16,918 nt of DNA, taken from Burkholderiales bacterium (GTDB lineage Bacteria; Pseudomonadota; Gammaproteobacteria; Burkholderiales; Casimicrobiaceae). Shown one piece after another: positions 1-6,200 of the stretch (the stretch's first letter is position 1; every line of letters begins with the position of its first letter). The stretch lies in assembly GCA_025354075.1 (NCBI GenBank), contig JANXNO010000037.1:1-16918 (forward strand), in the 5' to 3' direction. The position numbers were made by a program, and so were the translations under genes. The notes below the pieces were generated by a model. It did not search any database, was not told the origin of the DNA, and saw only the letters and a program-made list of their open reading frames with translations.

Positions 1-701
1 CTCGCCTGCACAAGGGAGACGCAGAACCGTTCCCTACGGACAAGGCGGTCGAAGAAGCCTGGCGGCTCTATCATGCCGGTGATTTTGAGGGGGCATACAC
101 GGCGGGACTTGCCGCAGGATTGGACGGCTACAACGTCGCCAACAAGGCCGCCTGCATCTACAACAACTACCTCGAAACCAGCGACGCCAAAAAGCAGAAA
201 GCGTACGAAGAAATCGCGGCACGCTGCGAAGAACTGCAAGCCGCGCAAAAGAAAAACGCGAACGCGTACTACCTCGCGGCTTACGCGCTAGGCCGCTACG
301 GCCAACTGATCGGCGTCGCCAAAGCGCTTTCGCAAGGCATCGGCGGCAAAGTCAGCAAGGCGCTCGAAACCACACTGAAACTGGAACCGAAACACGCCGA
401 CGCCCACATCGCACTCGGTACCTTCAACGCCGAAGTCATCGAAAAAGTAGGCGGCATGATCGGCAAGATGACCTACGGCGTGAGCAAGGAAGCCGCGGTC
501 GAAAACTACGACAAAGCGCTGAAACTCAACCCCGATTCAGCCGTCGCCCGGACGGAAAAAGCCGACGGGCTTTACAAGCTGTTTGGCGACAAGAAGATGA
601 AGGACGTCGAGGCGCTTTACGCTGAGGCTGCGGCGTCTGAGCCTAAGGATGCGATGGAGTGCCTGGATGTCGAGGCGGCTAAGGCGGAGATGGAGGACTA
701 G
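1..701 (+). CDS. TPR-like helical repeat protein, 3' part (5' end outside the window)
   Basis: The frame is open from position 3 to the TAG at 699-701, giving 232 residues, with no start codon that has a ribosome site. Coding continues upstream of the internal TTG at 120, so the gene begins outside the window. The protein is Ala/Lys/Glu-rich and almost wholly helical. It carries tetratricopeptide-like units: one around AWRLYHAGDFEGAY near the visible start, one around LKLEPKHADAHIALGTF and one around YDKALKLNPDSAVARTEKAD, both with the Pro and Ala positions typical of TPR helices. No membrane segment or catalytic motif is visible. TPR proteins are usually scaffolds for protein contacts; the partner cannot be told. 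The next gene is convergent, so nothing here links it to an operon. The repeat fold is fairly sure and the function unknown. Confidence 0.8.
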   Translation, partial: RLHKGDAEPFPTDKAVEEAWRLYHAGDFEGAYTAGLAAGLDGYNVANKAACIYNNYLETSDAKKQKAYEEIAARCEELQAAQKKNANAYYLAAYALGRYGQLIGVAKALSQGIGGKVSKALETTLKLEPKHADAHIALGTFNAEVIEKVGGMIGKMTYGVSKEAAVENYDKALKLNPDSAVARTEKADGLYKLFGDKKMKDVEALYAEAAASEPKDAMECLDVEAAKAEMED

Positions 702-742
702 CGCTACTGCCGGACTTTGGCAAATTCGCCGATCTCGTCGTT

Positions 743-783
743 GGAGGGCTTCTTGCGTACGTCCGTACGCGGCGTCGCCCTCC
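743..783. repeat. Interrupted inverted repeat between convergent genes
   Basis: GGAGGGC at 743-749 pairs with GCCCTCC at 777-783. Nested inside, GCGTAC at 755-760 pairs with GTACGC at 765-770 around a 4-base loop, with an unpaired internal bulge on each side. There is no T-run on either side, so a classic intrinsic terminator is doubtful. It lies between two convergent genes and could end transcription from both sides or be a dispersed repeat. The rest of 702-820 shows no gene. Confidence 0.45.
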
Positions 784-820
784 GCCTAGACCTCGGGCCG
801 CTCGCTACGCGCTTATTGCC

Positions 821-1105
821 TTATCGTGATATCTCACGTTTGATTTCTACGACCTCGCCGTTACGTAGCGTAATTGTGGTGATCGTTTGAGCGTCGTCAG
901 GGTCGGGAAGGTAAATCCATTTTTTGATAACCATTTTCGACGCGGGGCCGCTAACCATACTTTCGCTGTCCGGTTTGCCGACCTTCGCCAAGACACTTCC
1001 TTCTGTCATGCCTTCGCGAATGAACTTGCGCTCAGAAGCGTTTTGAGCGGCTACAAGTGAAGATGCGGTAGCGAATACTAGGGCTAGATACTTAATCGAT
1101 TTCAT
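821..1105 (-). CDS. Small secreted protein with BamE/SmpA-OmlA-like fold
   Basis: This 94-residue protein has an N-terminal signal peptide (MKSIKYLALVFATASSLVAA) with likely cleavage after the Ala-Ala pair at 19-20. The mature part reads FIREGMTEGSVLAKVGKPDS, then KKWIYLP and TTITLRNGEVVEIKRE. The GMTEGxVLxxVGxPD turn followed by a Trp-Tyr strand and a last strand resembles the SmpA/OmlA (BamE) fold and similar small DUF2845-type domains. Unlike BamE itself there is no Cys lipobox, so it is probably a free periplasmic protein rather than a lipoprotein. The ATG has a good ribosome site (AAAGGAG, 7 bases upstream). The gene is monocistronic between a convergent gene and a repeat-filled gap. The fold assignment rests on motif pattern only; the function is unknown. 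Confidence 0.75.
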   Translation of the reverse strand: MKSIKYLALVFATASSLVAAQNASERKFIREGMTEGSVLAKVGKPDSESMVSGPASKMVIKKWIYLPDPDDAQTITTITLRNGEVVEIKREISR

Positions 1106-1112
1106 TGCACCG

Positions 1113-1159
1113 CTCCTTTAGACAATATAAAAATCATGGTAACACTTGGCCATAAGTGT
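1113..1159 (-). promoter_or_regulatory. Ribosome site, candidate -10 box and palindrome upstream of the BamE-like gene
   Basis: On the minus strand AAAGGAG (1113-1119) is the ribosome site and TATATT (1124-1129) a plausible -10 box. Where a -35 box would fall there is an inverted repeat, ACACTT (1142-1147) and AAGTGT (1154-1159), separated by 6 bases. No good -35 hexamer is seen, which would fit a promoter that needs an activator or is covered by a repressor. This is inference from pattern only. Confidence 0.35.
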
Positions 1160-1210
1160 CAGTCTGTGAAGTATGACGATAGCGCTCATCCTGACGTTTT
1201 CCGCAAACTA

Positions 1211-1241
1211 GTAGCCTCGATGCAGCGTAGCGGAATCGAGG
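1211..1241 (+). repeat. REP-like palindromic repeat, copy 1
   Basis: A 31-base element starts with GTAGCC and folds by pairing CCTCGAT (1215-1221) with ATCGAGG (1235-1241). The GTAG head followed by an imperfect palindrome is the layout known for REP elements mobilised by RAYT (TnpA_REP) transposases. It pairs with copy 2 at 1261-1291 in opposite orientation, matching at 24 of 31 positions. Confidence 0.75.
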
Positions 1242-1260
1242 ACTCGTGAACGCAACGATT

Positions 1261-1291
1261 CCGCGATTCCACTTCATTTCATCGCGGCTAC
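1261..1291 (-). repeat. REP-like palindromic repeat, copy 2 (inverted partner)
   Basis: Read on the minus strand this 31-base element also starts GTAGCC and folds by pairing CCGCGAT with ATCGCGG. Compared with copy 1, position 7 changes T to G and position 29 changes A to C, which keeps the stem paired. The two copies and the 19 bases between them form an 81-base BIME-like unit just downstream of the MFS gene stop. Confidence 0.75.
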
Positions 1292-1300
1292 GTCGGTGCT

Positions 1301-2536
1301 TTACGCTTCCTGCACCTTCAACGCTAACCGCGCCTCTTTGATCGGCATATGAATCAGCGCTGCGCCAATAGCTAGGACGATGTCGATGATCCAGATGGTG
1401 TCGTAGCTGCCGGTCATGGTGAACACTTTTCCGCCCAGCCATGCGCCGAGGAAGCCGCCGATTTGGTGCGTCAACAGCACCAGGCCGAACAGCGTGGCCA
1501 TGTTGCCGGTGCCGAAAAGTTTTGCCACCAACCCTGCCGTTGGCGGCACGGTGGACAGGTAGGTCAAGCCCATGAACGCGGCGAAGATGAGCATGACTTC
1601 CGCCGTTTTCGGTGCGAGTAGAAAAAGCATCACGCCGACGGCGCGCGCCGCGTAAACCAGCGACAGCAGCGACTTCATGCGCCAGCGTCCGACCGCCCAG
1701 CCCATCAGCAAACTGCCGACGATATTGAACAACCCGAGGATCGCGAGTGACCACGCGCTGATCGATGGCGGCAAGCCGCACATGGCAACCACGTTGGGCA
1801 AGTGCGTACCAAGGAACGCAACGTGAAATCCACACACGAAAAAGCCTGCGGAGAGCATCAAGTAGCTCGGGTCGCTCAACGCGCGCTTGATCGCAGCACC
1901 GGTGCTCTCACGGACGGGCGGCGGCGCGGCGGCGGCACCGGCAGCGACAGGCGCAGCATTTGAATTGCCCTTCAGCACCCACGCTGCGGGCAACGCAAGC
2001 AACACGATAAAACCGAGGATTTGCATCGACGTCATCCAGCCCGTCATCGCCGTGAGTCCCGCCGCGATGGGAGCCATTAGGAACTGACCGAACGATCCAC
2101 CCGCGTTGACGATGCCCGTCGCCATGCCGCGTTTTTCTGGTGGCAACAAGCGCGTGGTCGCAGCCATCAACACCGATGGCCCCGCCATGCCCGCGCCGCC
2201 CGCAGCGAGCACGCCGATGGCGAAGATGAGTCCGATAGTCGTGGTCATGAATGGCGTGAGAATCGTCCCTAGCGCGACTAGGCAAATACCGATGAACAGT
2301 ACGCGGCCCGCGCCGATGCGGTCCGCCGCCGCGCCCGCAAACGGCTGCGTGAGGCCCCACCACAACTGGCCGTAAGCAAACGCGAGGCTGATGTTGGCGA
2401 TGCCGAGCCCGGTGCTGGTGTTCACGTCGGCAAGGAAGAGCCCCATCGTTTGCCGGGTGCCCATCGTTAGCGCGAACGTGCCTGCCGCAGCGAGCAACAC
2501 CACCCACATCGAATACTTTTTGATGGCGTCGCTCAT
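1301..2536 (-). CDS. MFS transporter, 12 predicted membrane segments
   Basis: A 411-residue major facilitator with about 12 hydrophobic segments in two halves. An Ala/Pro-rich loop at about residues 190-220 separates TM6 from TM7, as expected for the central cytoplasmic loop. The loop after TM2 has the MFS motif A-like stretch GAAADRIGAGRVLF (consensus GxLaDrxGrkxxl). The overall pattern resembles the oxalate/formate antiporter and monocarboxylate-type MFS groups, so an organic anion is a reasonable but unproven substrate. The start codon overlaps the stop of the upstream MarR gene (ATGA), so the two are translationally coupled and the regulator likely controls its own operon. Just after the stop lies the REP pair. 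The family is certain; the substrate and direction of transport are not known. Confidence 0.9.
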   Translation of the reverse strand: MSDAIKKYSMWVVLLAAAGTFALTMGTRQTMGLFLADVNTSTGLGIANISLAFAYGQLWWGLTQPFAGAAADRIGAGRVLFIGICLVALGTILTPFMTTTIGLIFAIGVLAAGGAGMAGPSVLMAATTRLLPPEKRGMATGIVNAGGSFGQFLMAPIAAGLTAMTGWMTSMQILGFIVLLALPAAWVLKGNSNAAPVAAGAAAAPPPVRESTGAAIKRALSDPSYLMLSAGFFVCGFHVAFLGTHLPNVVAMCGLPPSISAWSLAILGLFNIVGSLLMGWAVGRWRMKSLLSLVYAARAVGVMLFLLAPKTAEVMLIFAAFMGLTYLSTVPPTAGLVAKLFGTGNMATLFGLVLLTHQIGGFLGAWLGGKVFTMTGSYDTIWIIDIVLAIGAALIHMPIKEARLALKVQEA

Positions 2537-3000
2537 GCTGCATCCTTTTCTTCAATCGGTTCCGCCGACAGCGCGTCGGTCATGCGGTCAATCAGTGTGT
2601 GTAGCGCGATCACGTCGTCCACGCCCACGGTGTCGTTCAGTTGCAGTTGCGCGTGCTTCCACAGCGCCTGCGCCTGCATGCGCTTCTTGCGACCGTTTGC
2701 GGTCAGCGAGAGCGCGTGGCTACGCGCGTCGTCGCCTGCATGCACTGCAACCCAGCCAGCGGATTCCAGTGGGCGTAGATTGCGTGACAGCGTGGAGGAG
2801 TCCATGCCCATCGCCTTGGCAAGATCGGCTTGCGTGATCGGGCCGAGTTTTTCAACGTGCGATAGCAGCGAATACTGCGTGATCTTGAGACCGCATTCAG
2901 CCATTGCGCGGTCATAAACCAGCGACACGCGGCGCAACAGTTGTCGCAATTTGAAGTTGGTGCAGCCGCGGGGAGCGGTCGATGGATTTGCAGTGATCAC
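2533..3000 (-). CDS. MarR-family transcriptional regulator
   Basis: Read from a GTG at 2998-3000 the product is 155 residues, the usual MarR size. It has an N-terminal dimerisation helix (CTNFKLRQLLRRVSLVYDRAM), then the winged helix at about 54-105: ITQADLAKAMGMDSSTLSRNLRPLE is the helix-turn-helix and DDARSHALSLTANGRK the wing, followed by C-terminal helices. The frame stays open to 3222, but that extension would run through the divergent promoter and into the thioesterase gene and is not MarR-like, so the GTG start is preferred; its ribosome site is weak. MarR proteins usually repress nearby genes and release DNA on binding a small aromatic ligand. Likely targets are its own operon with the MFS gene and the divergent thioesterase gene. 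Confidence 0.88.
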   Translation of the reverse strand: MITANPSTAPRGCTNFKLRQLLRRVSLVYDRAMAECGLKITQYSLLSHVEKLGPITQADLAKAMGMDSSTLSRNLRPLESAGWVAVHAGDDARSHALSLTANGRKKRMQAQALWKHAQLQLNDTVGVDDVIALHTLIDRMTDALSAEPIEEKDAA

Positions 3001-3025
3001 AGTACGTGCTCGTGTTTTGTACAGC

Positions 3026-3059
3026 TTGTGAGGTTTTGCAATATTGCATGTATATGCAA
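3026..3059. promoter_or_regulatory. Divergent promoter region with nested palindromes, likely MarR operator
   Basis: TGCAATATTGCA (3037-3048) is a perfect 12-base palindrome. Overlapping it, TTGCAT (3044-3049) and ATGCAA (3054-3059) form a second inverted repeat with a 4-base spacer. A plausible plus-strand promoter, TTGTGA (3026-3031) and TGTATA (3049-3054) with 17 bases between, would be covered by both. The place (102 bases between a MarR gene and a divergent gene) and the size of the repeats fit a MarR dimer site. Confidence 0.6.
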
Positions 3060-3102
3060 CAATTGTAGCTGCAGCAAATAATTGGCAGGCAGGGAAGCAC
3101 CT

Positions 3103-3639
3103 ATGACCGCAGAAGAAACTTTGAAGCAGTGGCGGGATGATGACGAAGCGGCGCGTGCGCGCTTTGGTGCATGGGGCGTTGCCACACCACAGCAATTGAT
3201 GGGGCTGACTGGTCTGGAACAAATGCAGAAGCTACTCTCGGGCGACTTTCCTCCATCGCCGATCTCCGAGACGCTGGACTTCGCGCTGATTCGCGTCGAG
3301 TTTGGCCGCGCGATCTTTCAGGGCAGACCATCGGCAAAATTGCTGAACCCGCTTGGTACGGTACATGGCGGCTGGTACGCCACGTTGCTTGATTCCGCCG
3401 TTGGCTGTGCCGTTCACACGGCCATGCCCGTGGGGCGCGCCTACACCACGCTGGAGCTCAAACTCAATATCGTGCGCAGCATTTCGCTCAAAGTGCCACT
3501 GGTGCGTGCTGAGGGCTACACGGTACATGTCGGTAAACAGGTGGCGACTGCGGAAGGGAGACTCGTGGGGCATGACGGCATGTTGTATGCACATGCGTCA
3601 ACGACGTGTCTGGTGTTTGAGGTGCCTGCGGCGAAATAG
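3103..3639 (+). CDS. PaaI-type hotdog-fold acyl-CoA thioesterase
   Basis: A 178-residue protein. Its core motif NPLGTVHGGWYATLLDSAVG places HGG at 88-90 and the Asp at 97, the signature of the PaaI/YdiI group of hotdog thioesterases, in which these residues lie at the acyl-CoA site. YTTLELKLNIVR and the later VGKQVATAEGRLV strand complete the single hotdog domain. The first 60 or so residues are a helical extension longer than in short PaaI proteins. Such enzymes hydrolyse acyl- or aryl-CoA to the free acid and CoA. The ATG at 3103 has a ribosome site (AGGGA about 10 bases upstream), so the TTG at 3082 is not needed. It is divergent from the marR–MFS operon, suggesting co-control: the enzyme could free an acid that the transporter then moves. 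Confidence 0.87.
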   Translation: MTAEETLKQWRDDDEAARARFGAWGVATPQQLMGLTGLEQMQKLLSGDFPPSPISETLDFALIRVEFGRAIFQGRPSAKLLNPLGTVHGGWYATLLDSAVGCAVHTAMPVGRAYTTLELKLNIVRSISLKVPLVRAEGYTVHVGKQVATAEGRLVGHDGMLYAHASTTCLVFEVPAAK

Positions 3640-3665
3640 CTGACGTTGTGCGTGTTCCGAACAAT

Positions 3666-3693
3666 CGTCGCCCCAGCGGAGGCTGCGGCCCCG
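3666..3693 (+). repeat. Dispersed palindromic repeat, family 2, degenerate copy
   Basis: This 28-base element begins CGTCGCCCC and is related (18 of 28 matches) to the minus-strand reading of 3718-3745, with which it forms an inverted pair. A T/A pair in the stem of the other copy is replaced by A/T here. It lies in the 133-base gap between the convergent thioesterase and ubiJ genes. Confidence 0.5.
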
Positions 3694-3717
3694 TGGCTTC
3701 GGTGCGAGCAATAGACG

Positions 3718-3745
3718 CTGGGGTCCTGCCTTCGCAGGAACGACG
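3718..3745 (-). repeat. Dispersed palindromic repeat, family 2
   Basis: A 28-base element ending GGAACGACG on the plus strand. TCCTGC (3724-3729) pairs with GCAGGA (3734-3739) around a 4-base loop. The minus-strand reading CGTCGTTCCTGCGAAGGC belongs to a very common proteobacterial intergenic repeat type (CGTCATTCCCGCGAAAGC and variants). A further copy lies at 7525-7552. The hairpin may also end transcription from both convergent genes. Confidence 0.65.
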
Positions 3746-3772
3746 ACAAAGGCTGTTTAGCGAAACAAAACG

Positions 3773-4351
3773 TTAGGCGAGCTTGGCGACGCGTGCCTGC
3801 AAGCGCTGAACGTCAATACGCAGCCGCTGAATGTCGGAGACAAACTGCGACACGTGATCGCGTTCTGCAACAAGCTGCGCCTCATCATGCAGATAACGTT
3901 TGCCAGCCTCTTGCAAGCTTGATTGCGCGTTGTCTCCAAGTGCTTTCAGCGCTTTGAAAAATCGCACCGCCTCAGTCGCCAGAATGGGCCCAACGACACG
4001 CTCCAATTCCGCTTCAGCTGCGAGCGGCAACGAACCGAACGCTTTCGAAATGTCTTGCAACAGCGCTGCTTGCCCGGAGATTTTTGCGCTGCGGAGCGCG
4101 GCGTCTTTACCTTGTGCAATCAGCGGCAACGCGCTCAGCGGAAATTCGACGCTCACCGATAAATCCTTGTCAGTCAGCGATGAATCGCCCGCGACAAAAT
4201 CTCCCGTTTCGCTGATTCTCAGCGTGGTGGAAAACGGCGGCATGCGAACCTGCATCGTTTCGCCTGCATGCGTCGCGAGCAGTTTGCGAGCCGCGTCGTC
4301 GTGCGAGAGAAGTTTAGAGAGGCCGCGGGCAATGAGGGAGGATGGAAGCAT
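3773..4351 (-). CDS. ubiJ: Ubiquinone biosynthesis accessory factor UbiJ (SCP2 domain)
   Basis: A 192-residue protein, the usual UbiJ size. The N-terminal half is an SCP2 sterol-carrier-like domain (METMQVRMPP-like strand near 31-40, then LRISETGDFV, and DLSVSVEFPLSALPLIAQGKDAALRSAKISGQ). The C-terminal part includes the LERVVGPILATEAVRFF helix and ends in a coiled coil (about 165-192, VSDIQRLRIDVQRLQARVAKL). In known systems UbiJ binds the lipid tail of ubiquinone intermediates and holds the soluble Ubi complex together with UbiK. It sits downstream of ubiE, as usual, separated here by the Tim44-domain gene and by a terminator-like hairpin just ahead of its start. ubiB, which often follows, is not here; the next gene is a convergent thioesterase. 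Confidence 0.9.
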   Translation of the reverse strand: MLPSSLIARGLSKLLSHDDAARKLLATHAGETMQVRMPPFSTTLRISETGDFVAGDSSLTDKDLSVSVEFPLSALPLIAQGKDAALRSAKISGQAALLQDISKAFGSLPLAAEAELERVVGPILATEAVRFFKALKALGDNAQSSLQEAGKRYLHDEAQLVAERDHVSQFVSDIQRLRIDVQRLQARVAKLA

Positions 4352-4367
4352 TTACAAATTATCTCTG

Positions 4368-4399
4368 GAAAAGAAAAAGCCGACACAAGGCCGGCTCTT
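4368..4399 (-). terminator. Intrinsic terminator between the Tim44-domain gene and ubiJ
   Basis: On the minus strand AAGAGCCG (4399-4392) pairs with CGGCTTTT (4382-4375), an 8-base stem with one G-T pair and a 9-base loop, followed by a T-rich run down to 4368. It lies 16 bases after the Tim44-gene stop and 16 bases before the ubiJ start. ubiJ may depend on read-through or on its own promoter. Confidence 0.7.
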
Positions 4400-4415
4400 T
4401 CGGAGTGATAGCGAC

Positions 4416-5324
4416 TTAAGCTTGCTGAATACCAGCCAGCAACCAGCCTTTGCTGCCGTCGACCGGCTTCATCAGGTTCCACACTTCACGGAAGGCGGAG
4501 CCCATGACCATGCCATCTTCGCGCATTTTGCCAGTGAACTGAACACTGGCCCAGTATTGGCCACGCTCGGTTTCTACGCCCAGCAACTCGGCTTGTAGTT
4601 CGTCGACTTGCGTCGCATCCTTGTTGCCAGCGATGACGTCTTTCGCGATTTCGTTATAGAACTCATCGGTGGCGAAATTGCGTACCTCGTCCAAGTCGCC
4701 CTTGTCGTTGGCAGCTTGCAGCGTCATAAACTGCTTCTTCGCGTTCGCCTCAAAACCGACCTTGTCGAAATCAGCTGGAATGCCGAAACCACCCGCCAAC
4801 CCGGAGGCCATCACAGGTGCGGCCGCAGCAGCGCCGCCCATCGTGCCGGTACCTGAGAAGGCGGTAGGCTCAACGCGTTGTTGCGGTGCGCCAAATGGGC
4901 TCGGGCTAGCTACGCCGTTCGGAGTTGCCATGCTCGGGTTTTGCTTGCGCAGGAACATCCGCGCTACGACGAACAGTCCACCAATCACCAAGCCTGCCAA
5001 CAGCAACATCATCAGCATGCTGCCCGCGCCTCCGCCCATTTGCGAGAAGAGGTAGCCCAAGCCCAAGCCAGCGGCGATACCAGCGAGTGGGCCAGCCCAT
5101 TTAGCCATGCCGGTTTTAGGCGCTGCGGCAGCTGCTGCGGCGGGCGCAGCGGTTGCGGCTGCGGCAGGCGCACCCGCAGTGGGTGCAACGCTTGGGGATG
5201 CGGCAGGTGCGCTGCGTTGCGCACCTACCGATTTGCCGCCACCAAATTTTTTGGCTTCAACCGAAGCGGCACCACCGAGGGCAATAGCCGCTGCAATGAT
5301 CGCGATAGAAATACTCTTAAACAT
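4416..5324 (-). CDS. Tim44-like domain membrane protein
   Basis: A 302-residue protein from the ATG at 5322-5324, which has a perfect AGGAGG upstream; the longer frame to 5375 adds 17 unlike residues and is rejected. It starts with a signal peptide or anchor (FKSISIAIIAAAIALGGAAS). Next come a Gly/Ser/Ala-rich linker with long Ala runs and two hydrophobic stretches (MAKWAGPLAGIAAGLGLGYL and SMLMMLLLAGLVIGGLFVVA), then another linker. The last 110 residues form a Tim44-like domain (FMTLQAANDKGDLDEVRNFA to WLLAGIQQA). In mitochondria the Tim44 domain binds membranes and the import motor; in bacteria these proteins are inner-membrane proteins of unclear role, regularly found next to ubiE in betaproteobacteria. 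A link with quinone synthesis is suggested by context only. Confidence 0.88.
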   Translation of the reverse strand: MFKSISIAIIAAAIALGGAASVEAKKFGGGKSVGAQRSAPAASPSVAPTAGAPAAAATAAPAAAAAAAPKTGMAKWAGPLAGIAAGLGLGYLFSQMGGGAGSMLMMLLLAGLVIGGLFVVARMFLRKQNPSMATPNGVASPSPFGAPQQRVEPTAFSGTGTMGGAAAAAPVMASGLAGGFGIPADFDKVGFEANAKKQFMTLQAANDKGDLDEVRNFATDEFYNEIAKDVIAGNKDATQVDELQAELLGVETERGQYWASVQFTGKMREDGMVMGSAFREVWNLMKPVDGSKGWLLAGIQQA

Positions 5325-5328
5325 AAAT

Positions 5329-5334
5329 CCTCCT
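5329..5334 (-). promoter_or_regulatory. Ribosome binding site deciding the Tim44-domain gene start
   Basis: AGGAGG on the minus strand ends 4 bases before the ATG at 5324. It is the strongest ribosome site in the window and fixes the start at the signal-peptide methionine rather than at 5375. Confidence 0.8.
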
Positions 5335-5401
5335 AAGGGGTGTTTTGCGTCGTAACAATCAGAATGTGGGGGCACTGAGCCAAAATTTCAACCGAAGGCT
5401 A

Positions 5402-5440
5402 TCAGGGTTTTGTCCAGACGTGCTATCGTAAAAACCCTGA
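5402..5440. repeat. Perfect 10-base inverted repeat between ubiE and the Tim44-domain gene
   Basis: TCAGGGTTTT (5402-5411) and AAAACCCTGA (5431-5440) are exact reverse complements with a 19-base spacer. It lies 19 bases after the ubiE stop and about 80 bases ahead of the Tim44-gene start. There is no T-run beyond the stem, so it is not a standard terminator. It may be an mRNA-end hairpin or a protein site for the downstream promoter. Nothing else is evident in 5325-5459. Confidence 0.5.
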
Positions 5441-5459
5441 CCGCCAGCTGACTAGTTGA

Positions 5460-6200
5460 TCAAAACCGGTAGCCCCGATGCACGGCCACGATGCCCCCTG
5501 TCAAATTGAAATATTCGACGCGTTTGAAACAGGCTGTCTCAAACATGGCCTTTAGTTCATCCTGCGGCGGATGCATGCGGATGCTTTCCGCCAAATATTG
5601 ATAACTGGCCTCATCGCCCGCGATCTTTGCGCCGAGTTTCGGAAGGATGTTGAACGAGTACCAGTCGTACGGCACTTTCAGCAGCGGAACGGGCTGCGAA
5701 AACTCCAGCACCACCGCGCGACCGCCGATTTTCAGCACGCGATGCATCTCGGCAAGGGCCAAATCTTTATGCGTGACGTTGCGCAGGCCGAATGCGATAG
5801 TCACCGCGTCAAAGCTGCGATCAGCAAACGGCAACGCCTCTGCGTTGCATTGCGTGGTTGGCGTCAATACGCCGTGATCGAGCAGCGCATTGCGCCCCTC
5901 TGCAAGCATGGCGGCGTTGATGTCGGTGTGCAGTACCATGCCGGTCGCGCCGACTTGCGGTTGCATCAGGCGAATCAGATCACCGGTACCGCTGGCGAGA
6001 TCGAGTACGCGTTCGCCTTTGCGCAATTGCAGTTGGTCGACGGCAAAGCGCTTCCAGATGCGGTGCAAACCACCGGACATCGCGTCGTTCATTATGTCGT
6101 ATTTCGAGGCGACGGAATCGAACACGCCGCGAACCTTGCCCTGCTTTTCGGTATCTAGAACGGTCTCGAAACCGAAATGGGTTTTGCCTTGCTCAGTCAC
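5460..6200 (-). CDS. ubiE: Ubiquinone/menaquinone C-methyltransferase UbiE
   Basis: A 246-residue class I SAM-dependent methyltransferase of the expected length. Visible signatures are [30 protein letters not shown] at the N-terminus, the SAM-binding motif [11 protein letters not shown], the DITE-like [10 protein letters not shown] acidic motif, [22 protein letters not shown], and the family mark [21 protein letters not shown]. UbiE methylates the C5 position of the benzoquinol ring in ubiquinone synthesis (and demethylmenaquinol where present). The start is a GTG whose coding overlaps the end of the DUF971 gene by 8 bases, so the two are co-translated. Together with ubiJ downstream this marks a quinone synthesis block. 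Identification is secure. Confidence 0.97.
   Translation of the reverse strand: MTEQGKTHFGFETVLDTEKQGKVRGVFDSVASKYDIMNDAMSGGLHRIWKRFAVDQLQLRKGERVLDLASGTGDLIRLMQPQVGATGMVLHTDINAAMLAEGRNALLDHGVLTPTTQCNAEALPFADRSFDAVTIAFGLRNVTHKDLALAEMHRVLKIGGRAVVLEFSQPVPLLKVPYDWYSFNILPKLGAKIAGDEASYQYLAESIRMHPPQDELKAMFETACFKRVEYFNLTGGIVAVHRGYRF

Noticed and set aside
1134..1835. Long minus-strand open frame overlapping the MFS gene end
   Set aside because: It is in another frame of a clear MFS gene, is rich in His and Arg as shadow frames in GC-rich DNA are, and shows no domain.
3001..3222. N-terminal extension of the MarR reading frame to 3222
   Set aside because: It runs through the divergent promoter and into the thioesterase gene, adds residues unlike any MarR N-terminus, and the GTG at 3000 gives the normal family length.
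5107..5200. Alanine-rich coding run in the Tim44-domain gene as a simple-sequence repeat
   Set aside because: The codons vary (GCA, GCG, GCT, GCC) and the stretch is an ordinary low-complexity linker of this protein family, not a DNA repeat.
5469..5485. GTAGCCCCGATGCACGG resembling the head of the REP-like element
   Set aside because: It lies inside the conserved ubiE C-terminus and lacks the matching second stem arm.
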